Shown here: one piece after another, positions 46,850 through 56,995 of the stretch
Position numbering within the stretch: position 1 is the first letter of the stretch
How the letters are laid out: each line of letters opens with the position of its first letter
NCBI RefSeq assembly: GCF_001269365.1
Contig: NZ_CXOM01000002.1
Location: forward strand, 380,001-444,000
Direction of reading: 5' to 3'
DNA from: Limnohabitans sp. Rim11
Lineage (GTDB): Bacteria; Pseudomonadota; Gammaproteobacteria; Burkholderiales; Burkholderiaceae_C
DNA length: 64,000 bases
Notes under the pieces: model-generated
What the model was told of the DNA's origin: nothing
The model's input: only the letters and a program-made list of their open reading frames with translations
Database searches by the model: none
Position numbers and translations under genes: made by a program

Positions 46850-47914
46850 TCAGTGAACGACTTGCGCCAACTCACCTTTTGCGTATTGCGCTGCCACCAC
46901 TTGCAAGCTGTGACCTTTGATTTTGCCAGCTTGGCCTTCACAGCCAAACTCGATGTAGCGCTGTTTGCAAATTTGCTTGGCGGCTTCGCGGGCAGGTTTG
47001 AGCCAATCGCGGGGGTCAAACTTGTCGGGGTTTTGCGCCATGAACTTGCGCACGGCAGCAGTCATGGCCAAACGGATGTCGGTGTCAATGTTGATTTTGC
47101 GCACACCAAACTGGATGGCCTTTTGAATTTCTTCCACGGGCACGCCGTAGGTTTCTTTCATGTTGCCGCCAAATTCGCGAATGATGGCCAACAAGTCTTG
47201 TGGCACGCTGGACGAACCGTGCATCACCAAGTGGGTGTTGGGAATGCGCTTGTGAATGGCCTGAATGCGGTCAATGGCCAAGATATCGCCTGTGGGCTTG
47301 CGTGTGAATTTGTAGGCGCCGTGGCTGGTGCCAATGGCAATGGCCAAGGCATCGAGTTGCGTGCGCTTCACAAAGTCGGCGGCCTGCTCGGGGTCGGTCA
47401 AGAGCTGCTCACGGGTCATGACCGCGTCGGTGCCGTGACCGTCTTCTTTGTCGCCTTGCATGGTTTCGAGTGAACCCAAGCAACCCAACTCACCTTCCAC
47501 GGTGATGCCCAATTTGTGGGCCATGCTGACCACTTTTTGGGTCACTTCGATGTTGTAGTCGTAGCTGGCAATGGTTTTGCCGTCGGCTTCCAAGCTGCCG
47601 TCCATCATGACGGAGCTGAAACCCAAATTGATGGCGCCTTGGCACACATCAGGGCTTTGGCCGTGGTCTTGGTGCATCACCACGGGAATGGCGGGGTAAG
47701 ACTCAACAGCGGCTTGAATCAAGTGCTTTAAAAAGCCTTCGCCTGCATATTTGCGAGCGCCAGCAGAGGCTTGCATGATGACGGGGGCGCCGGTTTCTTT
47801 GGCAGCCTCCATGATGGCCTGGACTTGCTCCAGATTGTTGACGTTGAAAGCTGGAATGCCGTAGCCATTGGCCGCCGCATGGTCCAGCAGCTCGCGCATC
47901 GATACGAGTGCCAT
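46850..47914 (-). CDS. fba: Class II fructose-bisphosphate aldolase
   Basis: A 354-residue Zn-dependent aldolase of glycolysis and the Calvin-type branch. The start is [19 protein letters not shown]. Zinc ligands and substrate site are visible in [28 protein letters not shown] and the [12 protein letters not shown] block. The type with [14 protein letters not shown] matches the Calvin-cycle subtype common in Burkholderiales. It leads purC. A tandem 10-bp repeat CTTAAGAACA is in the upstream region (47988-48007). Confidence 0.95.
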   Translation of the reverse strand: MALVSMRELLDHAAANGYGIPAFNVNNLEQVQAIMEAAKETGAPVIMQASAGARKYAGEGFLKHLIQAAVESYPAIPVVMHQDHGQSPDVCQGAINLGFSSVMMDGSLEADGKTIASYDYNIEVTQKVVSMAHKLGITVEGELGCLGSLETMQGDKEDGHGTDAVMTREQLLTDPEQAADFVKRTQLDALAIAIGTSHGAYKFTRKPTGDILAIDRIQAIHKRIPNTHLVMHGSSSVPQDLLAIIREFGGNMKETYGVPVEEIQKAIQFGVRKINIDTDIRLAMTAAVRKFMAQNPDKFDPRDWLKPAREAAKQICKQRYIEFGCEGQAGKIKGHSLQVVAAQYAKGELAQVVH

Positions 47915-48084
47915 GATGAAAAGTCCCAGAGAGTTAAAAATCTTTTGCCAAGCCAAGGGTTTTGATCTGCTTCAAAGGCTCTGAGGCCTTAAGAACACTT
48001 AAGAACAATCATGTAACCGACTTGTAACTGGCCATGATTTTAACAAGCGTCTGTGAAAAATCTGAGTTTTGCGGCAAGTCAGAC

Positions 48085-48099
48085 TATGATTTAAATCAT
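48085..48099 (+). promoter_or_regulatory. Palindrome and -10 hexamer at the PAP2 start
   Basis: ATGATTTAAATCAT (48086-48099) is a perfect 14-bp palindrome covering most of the start codon of the PAP2 gene. TATGAT (48085-48090) can be a -10 hexamer seven bases before the ATG; no good -35 or ribosome site is present. A leaderless transcript or an operator are both possible. Confidence 0.5.
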
Positions 48100-48820
48100 G
48101 TTCGTACCTTCGTCTGACCCGCTTGGGTCTCAATCTGTGCCCTCCTGGCGTCTTCCTGCTGCCCTCAGTCTGATCCTGCTTCCCATGCTGCTGGGCTGGG
48201 ACTTTTCTGGTGGCGATCTAAAAATGGCGGCCCTTTGGGGGGGAAGCGATGGATTTCCGCTTCGCACCCATTGGTGGATGGTCAAAATCATGCACGAAGG
48301 CGCCAGAACCCTGGGTTGGGTTTTCCTATTGGCCATGCTCATCGGCATCTGGCGACCTTGGGGTGCCTTGCGGTCTATGGCAACCGCCGATCGGGTCGGC
48401 GTCTTTTTGTCCGTGGTGTGCGCGTTGTTGTCAGTCATCCTGATCAAGGGCTTCAGCCAAACGACATGTCCTTGGGACTTGCAAGTTTTTGGCGGAGCCA
48501 TTCCCTATGTCTCGCATTGGGATTTTTCACAAAGCGATGGCGGCGGCGGACATTGCTTTCCCGCGGGCCATGCCTCCACAGGATTTGCTTTCATGGCCGC
48601 TTACTTTGGGCTGAAGCAAAGTGGTGCGCCAACTGCAAGGACATGGTTGGGCCTTGCCGTGTTACTTGGTTTTGTGTTGGGCATTTCACAACAAGTACGC
48701 GGCGCCCACTTCATGAGCCACACCCTGTGGACGGCTTGGCTTTGCTGGACGGTGGGTTGGCTGAGCCACCTCATTTACGACACCATACGGCATCCAAAAA
48801 ATCAAGCCCCAACGACCTGA
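48098..48820 (+). CDS. PAP2-family phosphatase (variant active site)
   Basis: A 240-residue membrane protein with five or six helices. The three acid-phosphatase motifs are altered: KxxxxxxCP (LIKGFSQTTCPWD) for KxxxxxxRP, PAGH (HCFPAGHAS) for PSGH, and SQ-x5-H-x3-H (SQQVRGAHFMSH) for SR-x5-H-x3-D. The central histidines are kept. These changes look like those of a known PAP2 subgroup, probably acting on lipid phosphates such as lipid A or undecaprenyl phosphate, but substrate is not shown. It is divergent from fba and its ATG lies in a palindrome. Confidence 0.8.
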   Translation: MFVPSSDPLGSQSVPSWRLPAALSLILLPMLLGWDFSGGDLKMAALWGGSDGFPLRTHWWMVKIMHEGARTLGWVFLLAMLIGIWRPWGALRSMATADRVGVFLSVVCALLSVILIKGFSQTTCPWDLQVFGGAIPYVSHWDFSQSDGGGGHCFPAGHASTGFAFMAAYFGLKQSGAPTARTWLGLAVLLGFVLGISQQVRGAHFMSHTLWTAWLCWTVGWLSHLIYDTIRHPKNQAPTT

Positions 48821-48833
48821 GTCGCGGGGCTTG
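48803..48833 (+). terminator. Hairpin at the end of the PAP2 gene
   Basis: CAAGCCCC (48803-48810) pairs with GGGGCTTG (48826-48833), overlapping the last codons, and is followed by an AT-rich stretch ending TTTATTTTT. It probably stops the transcript before the convergent pyk gene. Confidence 0.65.
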
Positions 48834-48869
48834 CTATTTATTTTTAGGGCCTTAAAGCAAAGTTGGTGC

Positions 48870-50303
48870 TTACTCGGCTCTGCAAATTTTGAGCATGTTG
48901 GTACCGCCGGGCGAGCCCATCGGTTCGCCGCAGGTAATGGCGTAAATGTCGCCCGTCGAAACAATGTTGCGCTTTTTCAAGTGCATTTCGGCTTGCGTCA
49001 AAGCGGTGTCTCGGTCTGTGCTGGTGTCCATCAACAAGGGACGGACGTTTCTGTACAAAGCCATTTTTCTTTGTGAACTGACTTTGGTGGTCAGTGCATA
49101 AATTGGGATTTTGACCCGGTGGCGGCTCATCCAAAGGGCCGTTGAACCCGACTCCGTCAAAGCCACAATACCTTTGGCATTGAGGTGGTGGGCCGTGAAC
49201 AAAGCACCCATGGCAATTGACTGGTCAATGCGGTGGAAGGTTTGGCCATTGAAATCAGCGTCGAGCTCGTGCTCCTCGGCGGCTTCGGCGGCCAAACAAA
49301 TTTTGGCCATCTCTTGGACGGTTTCTAAGGGGAACTTACCCGCTGCAGTTTCGGCGCTCAACATCACAGCATCGGTGCCATCCAACACCGCATTGGCCAC
49401 GTCACTCACTTCAGCGCGTGTGGGCACTGGGTTGGTGATCATGCTTTCCATCATTTGAGTGGCCGTGATGACCACTTTGTCGTGTTGGCGGGCCAACTTG
49501 ATCATGCGTTTTTGCAAGGCAGGTACAACGGCGTTACCCACCTCAACGGCCAAATCGCCGCGTGCCACCATGATGCCGTCACTGGCCAACAAAATTTCTT
49601 CCAAACGAGGAATAGCTTCTGCGCGCTCAATTTTGGCGATCAAACCGGGCTTGTGATTGAATTCGGCCGCGGCCACGTTGGCCAGTTGTCTGGCCATTTC
49701 CATGTCTGTGGCGTTTTTAGGAAAGCTCACGGCCACATAGTCGGCTTGGAAACTCATGGCTGTTTTGATGTCTTCCATGTCCTTACCAGTCAGGGCTGGT
49801 GCTGTCAGGCCGCCGCCTTGTTTGTTGATGCCCTTGTTATTGGACAACTCTCCGCCCAGCTTGACGGTGGTATTGACTTTCTCGCCTTGCACAGAATCGA
49901 CCGTCAGCACAATCAAGCCGTCGTTCAGCAAGAGCACATCGCCAGCTTTGACGTCGCGGGGCAATTCTTTGTAGTCCAAACCCACGCCAGTGAGGTCTCC
50001 CAACTCAGTGCGAGATGCGTCCAACACAAACTTGGCACCAGGCTCGAGCATGACTTTGCCTTCGGCAAATTTGCCCACCCTGATTTTGGGGCCTTGCAAG
50101 TCAGCCATGATGGCCACTTCACGGCCAGCGCGGGCTGCAGCCTCACGCACCAATCGGGCCCGATCAATGTGATCTTGTGCCTTGCCATGACTGAAATTGA
50201 GTCGAACCACGTTCACACCAGCGCGAATCATGGCTTCAAGCATGGCTGGCTCGCTGGACGCGGGGCCTAAGGTGGCAACAATCTTGGTGGCACGGGTGGG
50301 CAT
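48870..50303 (-). CDS. pyk: Pyruvate kinase
   Basis: A 477-residue glycolytic enzyme converting phosphoenolpyruvate to pyruvate with ATP formation. The motifs VRLNFSHGKAQDH, IMVARGDLAVEVGNAVVP and VITATQMMESM are intact, and the C-terminal regulatory domain is present. GGAG lies nine bases before the ATG. It is in the same direction as fba, separated by the oppositely oriented PAP2 gene, and is divergent from the desaturase. Which of two pyruvate kinases it is (PykA or PykF type) is not decided. Confidence 0.96.
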   Translation of the reverse strand: MPTRATKIVATLGPASSEPAMLEAMIRAGVNVVRLNFSHGKAQDHIDRARLVREAAARAGREVAIMADLQGPKIRVGKFAEGKVMLEPGAKFVLDASRTELGDLTGVGLDYKELPRDVKAGDVLLLNDGLIVLTVDSVQGEKVNTTVKLGGELSNNKGINKQGGGLTAPALTGKDMEDIKTAMSFQADYVAVSFPKNATDMEMARQLANVAAAEFNHKPGLIAKIERAEAIPRLEEILLASDGIMVARGDLAVEVGNAVVPALQKRMIKLARQHDKVVITATQMMESMITNPVPTRAEVSDVANAVLDGTDAVMLSAETAAGKFPLETVQEMAKICLAAEAAEEHELDADFNGQTFHRIDQSIAMGALFTAHHLNAKGIVALTESGSTALWMSRHRVKIPIYALTTKVSSQRKMALYRNVRPLLMDTSTDRDTALTQAEMHLKKRNIVSTGDIYAITCGEPMGSPGGTNMLKICRAE

Positions 50304-50508
50304 GTGTTCTAGTCTCCGGTGTAATTTAATTTCAATTTTCCCACGAAATTAGTTACACAAGGAGAACAAATTACGTCGCTTTGGACGACTTTTGACACGA
50401 ACATCAATCAGAGAACCAATTGACCCATGTCAGTCACAGGAAAACCCTAAGCGTTTAGACTTGGCGTATTCTGTTAATTGGCACCCAAGCTAGACTTTCG
50501 CGGCCCCT

Positions 50509-51618
50509 ATGACTACACACTCCTCTCCTGACAATTTGCAACCCATCCCCTTAGATCAGGCCATGCCTCATCGAAAGATCATCCGCGAGTGGCTGTTTCC
50601 TTTGGCGCAGCGATCTACGTTGCGCGCTTTTGTTCTTTTGCTAGTCGACACGGCCCTGTTCATCGGCTTGGTGGCGGGCACCGTTGCATTGGAATCTGTC
50701 TGGCTCAAGTTGCTCTGTGGTTTGGCTGCTGGCTTTGTCATTGGCCGCTTGTTCATCATTGGGCACGACGCTTGCCACCAAAGCCTGACACCCCACCGTG
50801 AACTTAACAAATGGATTGGCCGCTACGCCTTTTTGTATTCACTTACCCCCTACAGTTTGTGGGACACCGGCCACAACGTGGTGCACCATGGCTACACCAA
50901 CTTGAAGGGTGTGGACTTTGTTTGGACACCTCTGACGGCAGAAGAGTTTGCGGCATTGGGCCCTGTCGACCGCTTGCTTCAGTACTTGTACCGCAGTGGT
51001 TGGGCACCTGGCCTTTACTACCTCATTGAAATTTGGTGGAAGCGCGAGTTCTTTCCCAACAAAACGCACATGCCCACACGCCGTCCCATCTTCTTCAAAG
51101 ACAGCATGCTGGTCACCGTGTTTGGTGCTTTGTGGGTGGGCGTGATGAGCTATGCCGCGGTGGCCACAGATCAGTCTGTGGCACTCACTTTGCTCATGGG
51201 CGTGGTGGTCCCGTTCTTGTTCTGGAACACCATGATTGGTTTTGTGGTCTACGTTCATCACACGCATGTGCGCGTGTCTTGGCACAACGACAAATCCGCC
51301 TGGACCAAAGCACAACCGTTTGTGTCGACCACGGTGCACCTGACCTTCCCCATGAAGATTGGCAACATGGTGCACCACATCATGGAGCACACGGCACACC
51401 ACGTAGACATGAGCATTCCGCTGTATCGCCTCAAACAAGCGCAGGCCAAGTTAGAAGAGATGTTGCCGGGTCGAATCATTGTTCAGCCCTTCTCTTGGAG
51501 CTGGTACTTCAAAACAGCCAAGGCTTGCAAACTGTACGACTTTTCGCGTGAATGCTGGACCGACTTCAAAGGTCAGATGACGAGCCCTGTGCGCGGCAAC
51601 TTGCCAGCAAAGACTTAA
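50509..51618 (+). CDS. Fatty acid desaturase (membrane di-iron type)
   Basis: A 369-residue membrane enzyme introducing a double bond in acyl chains. The three histidine boxes are HDACH (86-90), HNVVHH (122-127) and EHTAHHVD near residue 290. Hydrophobic pairs surround them. It resembles Delta-12/omega-type bacterial desaturases (DesA) more than stearoyl-ACP types, but regiospecificity is not visible. It sits alone between pyk and pgk; TAGACT is 12 bases before the ATG. Cold- or membrane-fluidity control is likely but not shown. Confidence 0.9.
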   Translation: MTTHSSPDNLQPIPLDQAMPHRKIIREWLFPLAQRSTLRAFVLLLVDTALFIGLVAGTVALESVWLKLLCGLAAGFVIGRLFIIGHDACHQSLTPHRELNKWIGRYAFLYSLTPYSLWDTGHNVVHHGYTNLKGVDFVWTPLTAEEFAALGPVDRLLQYLYRSGWAPGLYYLIEIWWKREFFPNKTHMPTRRPIFFKDSMLVTVFGALWVGVMSYAAVATDQSVALTLLMGVVVPFLFWNTMIGFVVYVHHTHVRVSWHNDKSAWTKAQPFVSTTVHLTFPMKIGNMVHHIMEHTAHHVDMSIPLYRLKQAQAKLEEMLPGRIIVQPFSWSWYFKTAKACKLYDFSRECWTDFKGQMTSPVRGNLPAKT

Positions 51619-51654
51619 ACGTCGAACACCGAGAACTCACTCGGATAGATCAAC

Positions 51655-51686
51655 AAAAAGGCAGCTGATTCCAGCGGCCTTTTTTA
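51655..51686. terminator. Bidirectional terminator between desaturase and pgk
   Basis: A stem built of AAAAAGGC, AGCTG and their complements CAGC, GGCCTTTTTT is flanked by A runs on the left and T runs on the right, so it can terminate both convergent genes. Confidence 0.85.
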
Positions 51687-51725
51687 TGCCCTCAACCCGC
51701 TAGTGCAAGCTGAGATGCGCTCTGT

Positions 51726-52916
51726 TTAGTGTGCGCGCTTCGTCAAAATTTCAAGGGCGGGCAATGTCTTGCCTTCCAGCATTTCCAAGAACGCGCCGCC
51801 ACCGGTAGAGATGTAGCCCACTTGCTTTTCGATGCCGTACTTGGCAATGGCAGCCAAGGTGTCACCACCGCCCGCAATGCTGAAGGCTTTTGATTCTGCA
51901 ATGGCCGCTGCAATGACGCGCGTGCCGTTTTCAAACGCTGCAAATTCAAACACGCCCACAGGACCATTCCAAACAATGGTGCCAGCCGCTTTGAGTTGCA
52001 ACGCCAGTTTGGCAGCCGTCTCGGGGCCAATGTCCAAAATCAAATCGTCATCGGCCACGTCGGTGGCTTTCTTGACTGTCGCCACGGCATCAGCTGAAAA
52101 AGTTTTGGCTGTCACCACATCAGTGGGAATGGGCACTTCAGCGCCGCGAGCTTTCATGATGTCGATCACGGCTTTGGCCTCAGCGACCAAATCGGGTTCG
52201 GCCAAGCTTTTACCAATTTTCAAACCAGCGGCCAACATGAAGGTGTTGGCAATACCGCCGCCCACAATCAGTTGATCAACCTTGTCGGCCAAGCTCTTCA
52301 AGATGGTGAGTTTGGTAGACACTTTGCTGCCCGCCACAATGGCGGCCAAGGGGCGCGCAGGATGGGCCAGCGCTTTGGTAATGGCATCAATTTCTGCTGC
52401 CAACAAGGGGCCCGCGCACGCCACTTTGGCGTACTCGGCAATGCCGTACGTGGTGCCTTCTGCGCGGTGTGCCGTACCAAATGCGTCGTTCACAAAAATA
52501 TCGCAAAGCGCGGCCATTTTTTGGGCCAACTCGGCGTTGTTCTTTTTCTCACCCTTGTTGACGCGGCAGTTTTCTAACAAGACCACTTGACCCGCGGCAA
52601 CCTCCACACCGTCGACCCAATTGGCTTTCAATGCAACATCGCGGCCCAACAATTCAGCCAAGCGCTTGGCCACGGGCGCCAAAGAATCTTCAGCTTTGAA
52701 TTCACCTTCTGTGGGGCGACCCAAATGGCTAGTAACCATGACGGCAGCGCCAGCGTCCAAGGCCATTTGAATGCAGGGCACTGAAGCGCGCACGCGGGTG
52801 TCTTCGGTAATGTCGCCCGCATCATTTTGCGGCACATTCAAATCGGCGCGAATAAAGACGCGCTGACCTTTGACTTTGCCTTGTGCACACAAATCTGAAA
52901 AGCGAATGACGTTCAT
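51726..52916 (-). CDS. pgk: Phosphoglycerate kinase
   Basis: A 396-residue glycolytic enzyme transferring phosphate from 1,3-bisphosphoglycerate to ADP. The start is [20 protein letters not shown]. Motifs are [30 protein letters not shown] (here [12 protein letters not shown]) and the nucleotide loop [13 protein letters not shown]. It lies about 120 bases after azlD, on the same strand. The Shine-Dalgarno sequence is weak. Confidence 0.97.
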   Translation of the reverse strand: MNVIRFSDLCAQGKVKGQRVFIRADLNVPQNDAGDITEDTRVRASVPCIQMALDAGAAVMVTSHLGRPTEGEFKAEDSLAPVAKRLAELLGRDVALKANWVDGVEVAAGQVVLLENCRVNKGEKKNNAELAQKMAALCDIFVNDAFGTAHRAEGTTYGIAEYAKVACAGPLLAAEIDAITKALAHPARPLAAIVAGSKVSTKLTILKSLADKVDQLIVGGGIANTFMLAAGLKIGKSLAEPDLVAEAKAVIDIMKARGAEVPIPTDVVTAKTFSADAVATVKKATDVADDDLILDIGPETAAKLALQLKAAGTIVWNGPVGVFEFAAFENGTRVIAAAIAESKAFSIAGGGDTLAAIAKYGIEKQVGYISTGGGAFLEMLEGKTLPALEILTKRAH

Positions 52917-53039
52917 GAATTGACTCTGTTGGGGAAAATAAACAGGATGCCGGATAAGGCGCACCCTTGGAATTTTGAATTTTAATCTTGCAAGATTGCG
53001 AAAACTTACCCGAGGGGTACGAACTGCCGCCGAAACAAA

Positions 53040-53384
53040 TTACCAGCCCAAGAGCAAGTGCAATGGCAGATACGCCAGCATGCCCGCCAAAATGGTCCAG
53101 AGCACATTGCGTTTCCAAAAATAAACGACACCGCCTACCACGGCGCCCATCCAGCGAGCATCCATCCAAGTCTGCAAGAACTGGCCTTGCTGCATCAAAA
53201 TTTCGGGGAAGACCACTGCTGCCATCGCCGCAATGGGGGCAAATTGCAAGCCCCTTTGCGCCCATGCTGGCAAGGTCCATTCTTCGCTAGAGATGAAAAA
53301 GAAACAACGCGTGATGACGGTCACCACGGTCAAGCCGACGATCACGCCAACTGTCCAAAAATCAGTGCCTTCAAACAACATCAT
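53040..53384 (-). CDS. azlD: AzlD-family small subunit of a branched-chain amino acid exporter
   Basis: A 114-residue protein with four hydrophobic helices. It starts [20 protein letters not shown] and shows the family loop RCFFFISSEEWTLPAWAQRGLQF. It pairs with AzlC to export branched-chain amino acids or related compounds. It overlaps azlC by four bases. Confidence 0.9.
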   Translation of the reverse strand: MMLFEGTDFWTVGVIVGLTVVTVITRCFFFISSEEWTLPAWAQRGLQFAPIAAMAAVVFPEILMQQGQFLQTWMDARWMGAVVGGVVYFWKRNVLWTILAGMLAYLPLHLLLGW

Positions 53385-54115
53385 TTGCTTAGCCCTGCCT
53401 GCGGTTTTTGAAAACGCTCAAGACTCATGCTCAAAACAACCGCCACCACAATGGCCAGCACGATGTTCAACTTCAAAGGCAAGGCATAAGCGACGATGGC
53501 CGTCACGGCGGCCACTGTGGCTGCAAAAAACCGCATCTTGGTGCTGGCCAAAGAACAAAAAATACCGACCAAACAAAGCGTGCCCGCAAAGCTCAAACCC
53601 CAAGCAGGTGGAATGAAGTTGGCCAAAAAAATACCAAACATGCTGGCCACCATCCAACTCACCCAGACGATGCACGTATTGCCCGCCAGAAAAGCGGCTT
53701 GCGTGTGCTGCGTTTCAAGGTCTTCCGCTGGTTTTAGAAATCGTCGGGTAAACAAAACGTAGCTGATGTCGGCCGTCAGGTAGCCGTGCAGCATGCGTTC
53801 AAAGCGGGGCAGGTGCATCAAGTAAGGACGCAGATGCAAACTGAAAACCATGAAGCGCAAATTGACACAAAAGCCTGTGGCCAAGATAACCCAAGCGGGC
53901 GCGCCTGCTGCAATCAAAGGGATGGCCGCCAACTGCGAACTGCCTGCGTACACAAACAATGTCATGGCGATGGACTCGAGCACGCTCATGCCGGAATTCA
54001 TCATGGCCACACCAATCATCAAACCCCAAGCCGCTACGCCTGGCGCTTGGGGTGCGGCGTCTTTCATGCCTTCAATGAAGGCCGAATGACGGTAATTTTC
54101 AGCCTTTAAAAACAT
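53381..54115 (-). CDS. azlC: AzlC-family exporter large subunit
   Basis: A 244-residue membrane protein with the AzlC core [23 protein letters not shown] followed by [20 protein letters not shown] and [14 protein letters not shown]. Partner AzlD is immediately downstream. The start is [13 protein letters not shown], which lies inside the last codons of fmt (17-base overlap); the longer open frame is not supported. Leucine/valine export is the known family role. Confidence 0.9.
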   Translation of the reverse strand: MFLKAENYRHSAFIEGMKDAAPQAPGVAAWGLMIGVAMMNSGMSVLESIAMTLFVYAGSSQLAAIPLIAAGAPAWVILATGFCVNLRFMVFSLHLRPYLMHLPRFERMLHGYLTADISYVLFTRRFLKPAEDLETQHTQAAFLAGNTCIVWVSWMVASMFGIFLANFIPPAWGLSFAGTLCLVGIFCSLASTKMRFFAATVAAVTAIVAYALPLKLNIVLAIVVAVVLSMSLERFQKPQAGLSK

Positions 54116-55061
54116 CGCCAACGGCACCCTTGAAGCTGCGTACAAATTCAGAGACCGCTTGTCGCTTGCCGCCTGGTTTTTGCAATTGCGTCAGGCACAA
54201 CACGCCTTCGCCGCAGGCAACCTGAATGCCTTCATCAGCGATGGCCAAAATGCTTCCGGCAACGTGCTCATGATTCAAACTCGCGTCTTTGTTCAATGCA
54301 TGCGCCTGCCAGACCTTGATGACTTCATCACCCAGTTGCATGCTCATACCTGGAAACGGATCGAACGCACGCACACGCTGCGCCAGCACCTGCGCAGATT
54401 GCGACCAGTCTAGAGCCGCTTCTAATTTTTCAATTTTGTGGGCATACGTCACCCCTTCTGCGGGCTGCTTGATCGGCTCAAATTGACCCACCAAGCTCAG
54501 CGCCTTCACAATCATCCGCGCTCCCATGTTGGCCAAGGCATCGTGCAAGGTGGCGGTAGTTTCTTGTTGGCCGATGGGCATGGTTTCTTTGAACAGCATG
54601 TCGCCCGTATCAAGGCCTGCATCCATCTGCATGATGGTGACACCCGTCTCGGCATCTCCCGCCTCAATGGCGCGGTGAATGGGTGCTGCACCTCGCCATC
54701 TAGGCAGCAAAGAGGCATGAATGTTCAGGCAACCAAAGCGAGGCGCGTCGAGCACCCATTGCGGCAAGATCAAGCCGTAGGCAGCCACCACCATCACGTC
54801 GGCTTGCGCCTGCGCAATGAACTGCTGCGCAGCAAGGGCTTCATCTGGGTATTTGCCGTCCAGCTTCAAACTGTGCGGTTGCAACACTGGCAATTCATTG
54901 GCCAGTGCAAACTGCTTAACCGCTGAAGCTTGAAGTTTCATACCTCGGCCTGCTGGGCGATCGGGCTGTGTCATGACGCCCACAATTTCATGCCCAGCCG
55001 CATGCAAAGCCGCCAATGCGCTGCGGGCAAATTCGGGGGTGCCCGCAAAAATAACGCGCAT
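54099..55061 (-). CDS. fmt: Methionyl-tRNA formyltransferase
   Basis: A 320-residue enzyme that formylates initiator Met-tRNA using 10-formyl-THF. The start is [19 protein letters not shown]; an upstream open extension of 55 residues is unrelated. Motifs are [14 protein letters not shown] and [20 protein letters not shown] with the catalytic Asn-His-Asp set. It follows def by about 45 bases, the conserved def-fmt order. Confidence 0.96.
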   Translation of the reverse strand: MRVIFAGTPEFARSALAALHAAGHEIVGVMTQPDRPAGRGMKLQASAVKQFALANELPVLQPHSLKLDGKYPDEALAAQQFIAQAQADVMVVAAYGLILPQWVLDAPRFGCLNIHASLLPRWRGAAPIHRAIEAGDAETGVTIMQMDAGLDTGDMLFKETMPIGQQETTATLHDALANMGARMIVKALSLVGQFEPIKQPAEGVTYAHKIEKLEAALDWSQSAQVLAQRVRAFDPFPGMSMQLGDEVIKVWQAHALNKDASLNHEHVAGSILAIADEGIQVACGEGVLCLTQLQKPGGKRQAVSEFVRSFKGAVGDVFKG

Positions 55062-55108
55062 GTATTTTCTTTCGGAGAGAGCTGAAGGGCGTGCTGAAGG
55101 GAGCGAGA

Positions 55109-55615
55109 TTAAGCGCTGTCTTTTTGCGCTTTCAACATTTTGGTTTTGATGCGATTGCGTTTTAAGGGCGACAAATATTCCACAAACACTTTGCCCATCA
55201 AATGGTCTAACTCGTGTTGAACACAAACGGCCATCAAGCCCTCGGCTTCCAGTTCACGAACTTGGCCGTGCTCGTCGGCTGCCTTTACTTTGACTGACAC
55301 GGCACGCTCAACGCCATCGTAGATACCGGGCACTGACAAGCAACCTTCTTCACCTTTGATGCGCTCTTCGCTGGCCCACGTAATTTCGGGGTTGATCAAG
55401 ACCACGGGTTGGTTTCGCTCTTCTGAGGTGTCCATCACCACCAAGCGTTGATGCACATCGATTTGGGTGGCGGCCAGGCCAACACCTTGGGACTCATACA
55501 TGGTCTCCAACATGTCAGCCACCAAGGCGCGCAGCTTCTCATCAAACTCAGTGACGGGCTTGGCCACCTTGTGCAAGCGGGGATCGGGATAGCAAAGAAT
55601 GTTTAAAAGTGCCAT
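55109..55615 (-). CDS. def: Peptide deformylase
   Basis: A 168-residue metallo-hydrolase removing N-formyl groups from nascent proteins. Motifs GVGLAATQ (45-52), EGCLSVPG with Cys92 and QHELDH with His134, Glu135 and His138 are intact. It is divergent from dprA, which is separated by about 115 bases, and leads the def-fmt-azlC-azlD run. Confidence 0.97.
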   Translation of the reverse strand: MALLNILCYPDPRLHKVAKPVTEFDEKLRALVADMLETMYESQGVGLAATQIDVHQRLVVMDTSEERNQPVVLINPEITWASEERIKGEEGCLSVPGIYDGVERAVSVKVKAADEHGQVRELEAEGLMAVCVQHELDHLMGKVFVEYLSPLKRNRIKTKMLKAQKDSA

Positions 55616-55731
55616 GGTTTTATTTAATCAGCAATACCTCTATTTTCTCCAATTTGAAGAAGCCTTGCCCAAGAGCGTCATCCTACCCAAAATCAGCCCC
55701 CCTGCCTTTGGCTGCCTCAATTGGAAAATCC

Positions 55732-56985
55732 ATGGTTTCTACCCGTGAAAGTCTCAAAGCTTGGCTGCGCCTCAGCCTGACACCTGGCGTTGGCAACATC
55801 ACAGCCCGCGCTTTGATTCAGGCCTTTGGCTTGCCCGAATCCATTTTTCAAAGGTCCGCCGCCGAATTGCAAGCGCTTGTCAGCCCTGCAGTCAGCCACC
55901 AGCTTTGTCGGGAGCCTGAGGGCTTAGAAGAAACTCTGAACATCACTTGGGAGTGGCTGCACAAGCCTGCGCCGCGGCACGCCTCAACTGAACTGCACAA
56001 ACGCCTGCTAACCCTGGCCGACACCGACTACCCCAGCAGCCTCATGCTCACACCCGATCCGCCATGCCTGCTCTATGTCTTGGGGCAAACACAGCACTTG
56101 CATTGGCTCAGCCCCGCGCCGTTCAAAGCACCCGCGGCCGTGGCTGTGGTGGGCAGTCGAAACCCCACACCGCAGGGGCGTTTGAATGCGCATGAATTTG
56201 CATCTACCCTTGCTCAAGCGGGCTTGACGGTCATTTCGGGCTTGGCTTTAGGGGTCGATACAGAAGCGCACTGCGGGGCACTTGAAGGCGGAAGTTTGAC
56301 CAACCCGCTTCACACGGTGGCCGTGGTGGGCACTGGCCTAGACCGTGTCTATCCGCATCAAAATCATGCATTGGCACTCAACATTGCAACGAACGGCCTC
56401 TTAATCAGCGAGTATCCGCTCAATACACCGCCCATCACCGCTAACTTTCCCAAGCGCAATCGGCTCATTGCCGGCTTATCGCAAGGGTGTTTGGTGGTGG
56501 AGGCCGCTACACGATCGGGTTCTTTGATCACGGCCAAACAGGCCATCGACATGGGCAAAGAGGTGTTTGCCATTCCTGGTTCTATCCACACCACCGTGGC
56601 CAAAGGTTGTCACGATCTCATTAAGCAAGGTGCCAAGCTGGTCGATTGCGCGCAAGACATCCTGGATGAGCTCAAAGATTTGCCAGTCATGTCTGAAAGT
56701 TTGAGGGAGCCATCTCTTTCAATGGCGGGCACCGAAGGCACAGCCCTTCAAGATTCTGGTTCAGACAGAGACGAGCAAAACGGCCTGTCACTTCAGGTCA
56801 TTGACCACTTAGGCCACGACCCTGTGGGGCTTGATGAGTTACAGATCAGGAGTGGTTTGCCAACCGCCCAATTGCAGGCAGAGTTGTTCCAACTTGAACT
56901 GAGCGGAGCGCTAGGCAGATTGCCGGGCGGCTTGTATCAAAAGCTCAAAAGGCCTGTGTCTCGCCGCCCGTCTAATTCGCATTAA
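55732..56985 (+). CDS. dprA: DNA processing protein DprA
   Basis: A 417-residue protein that binds incoming single-stranded DNA in transformation and loads RecA. The start is MVSTRESLKAWLRLS; the frame is open 41 codons upstream without a good start. The Rossmann-like core has VAVVGSRNPTPQGRLNAHEF, ISGLALGVDTEAH and NRLIAGLSQGCLVVEA; the C-terminal winged-helix domain follows an acidic linker. The def/dprA divergence is common in betaproteobacteria. Competence genes are not nearby. Confidence 0.93.
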   Translation: MVSTRESLKAWLRLSLTPGVGNITARALIQAFGLPESIFQRSAAELQALVSPAVSHQLCREPEGLEETLNITWEWLHKPAPRHASTELHKRLLTLADTDYPSSLMLTPDPPCLLYVLGQTQHLHWLSPAPFKAPAAVAVVGSRNPTPQGRLNAHEFASTLAQAGLTVISGLALGVDTEAHCGALEGGSLTNPLHTVAVVGTGLDRVYPHQNHALALNIATNGLLISEYPLNTPPITANFPKRNRLIAGLSQGCLVVEAATRSGSLITAKQAIDMGKEVFAIPGSIHTTVAKGCHDLIKQGAKLVDCAQDILDELKDLPVMSESLREPSLSMAGTEGTALQDSGSDRDEQNGLSLQVIDHLGHDPVGLDELQIRSGLPTAQLQAELFQLELSGALGRLPGGLYQKLKRPVSRRPSNSH

Positions 56986-56995
56986 AAATTGAGAT

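Noticed and set aside
49455-50270. 271-codon plus-strand frame opposite pyk
   Set aside because: pyk is complete and conserved; the frame has shadow composition.
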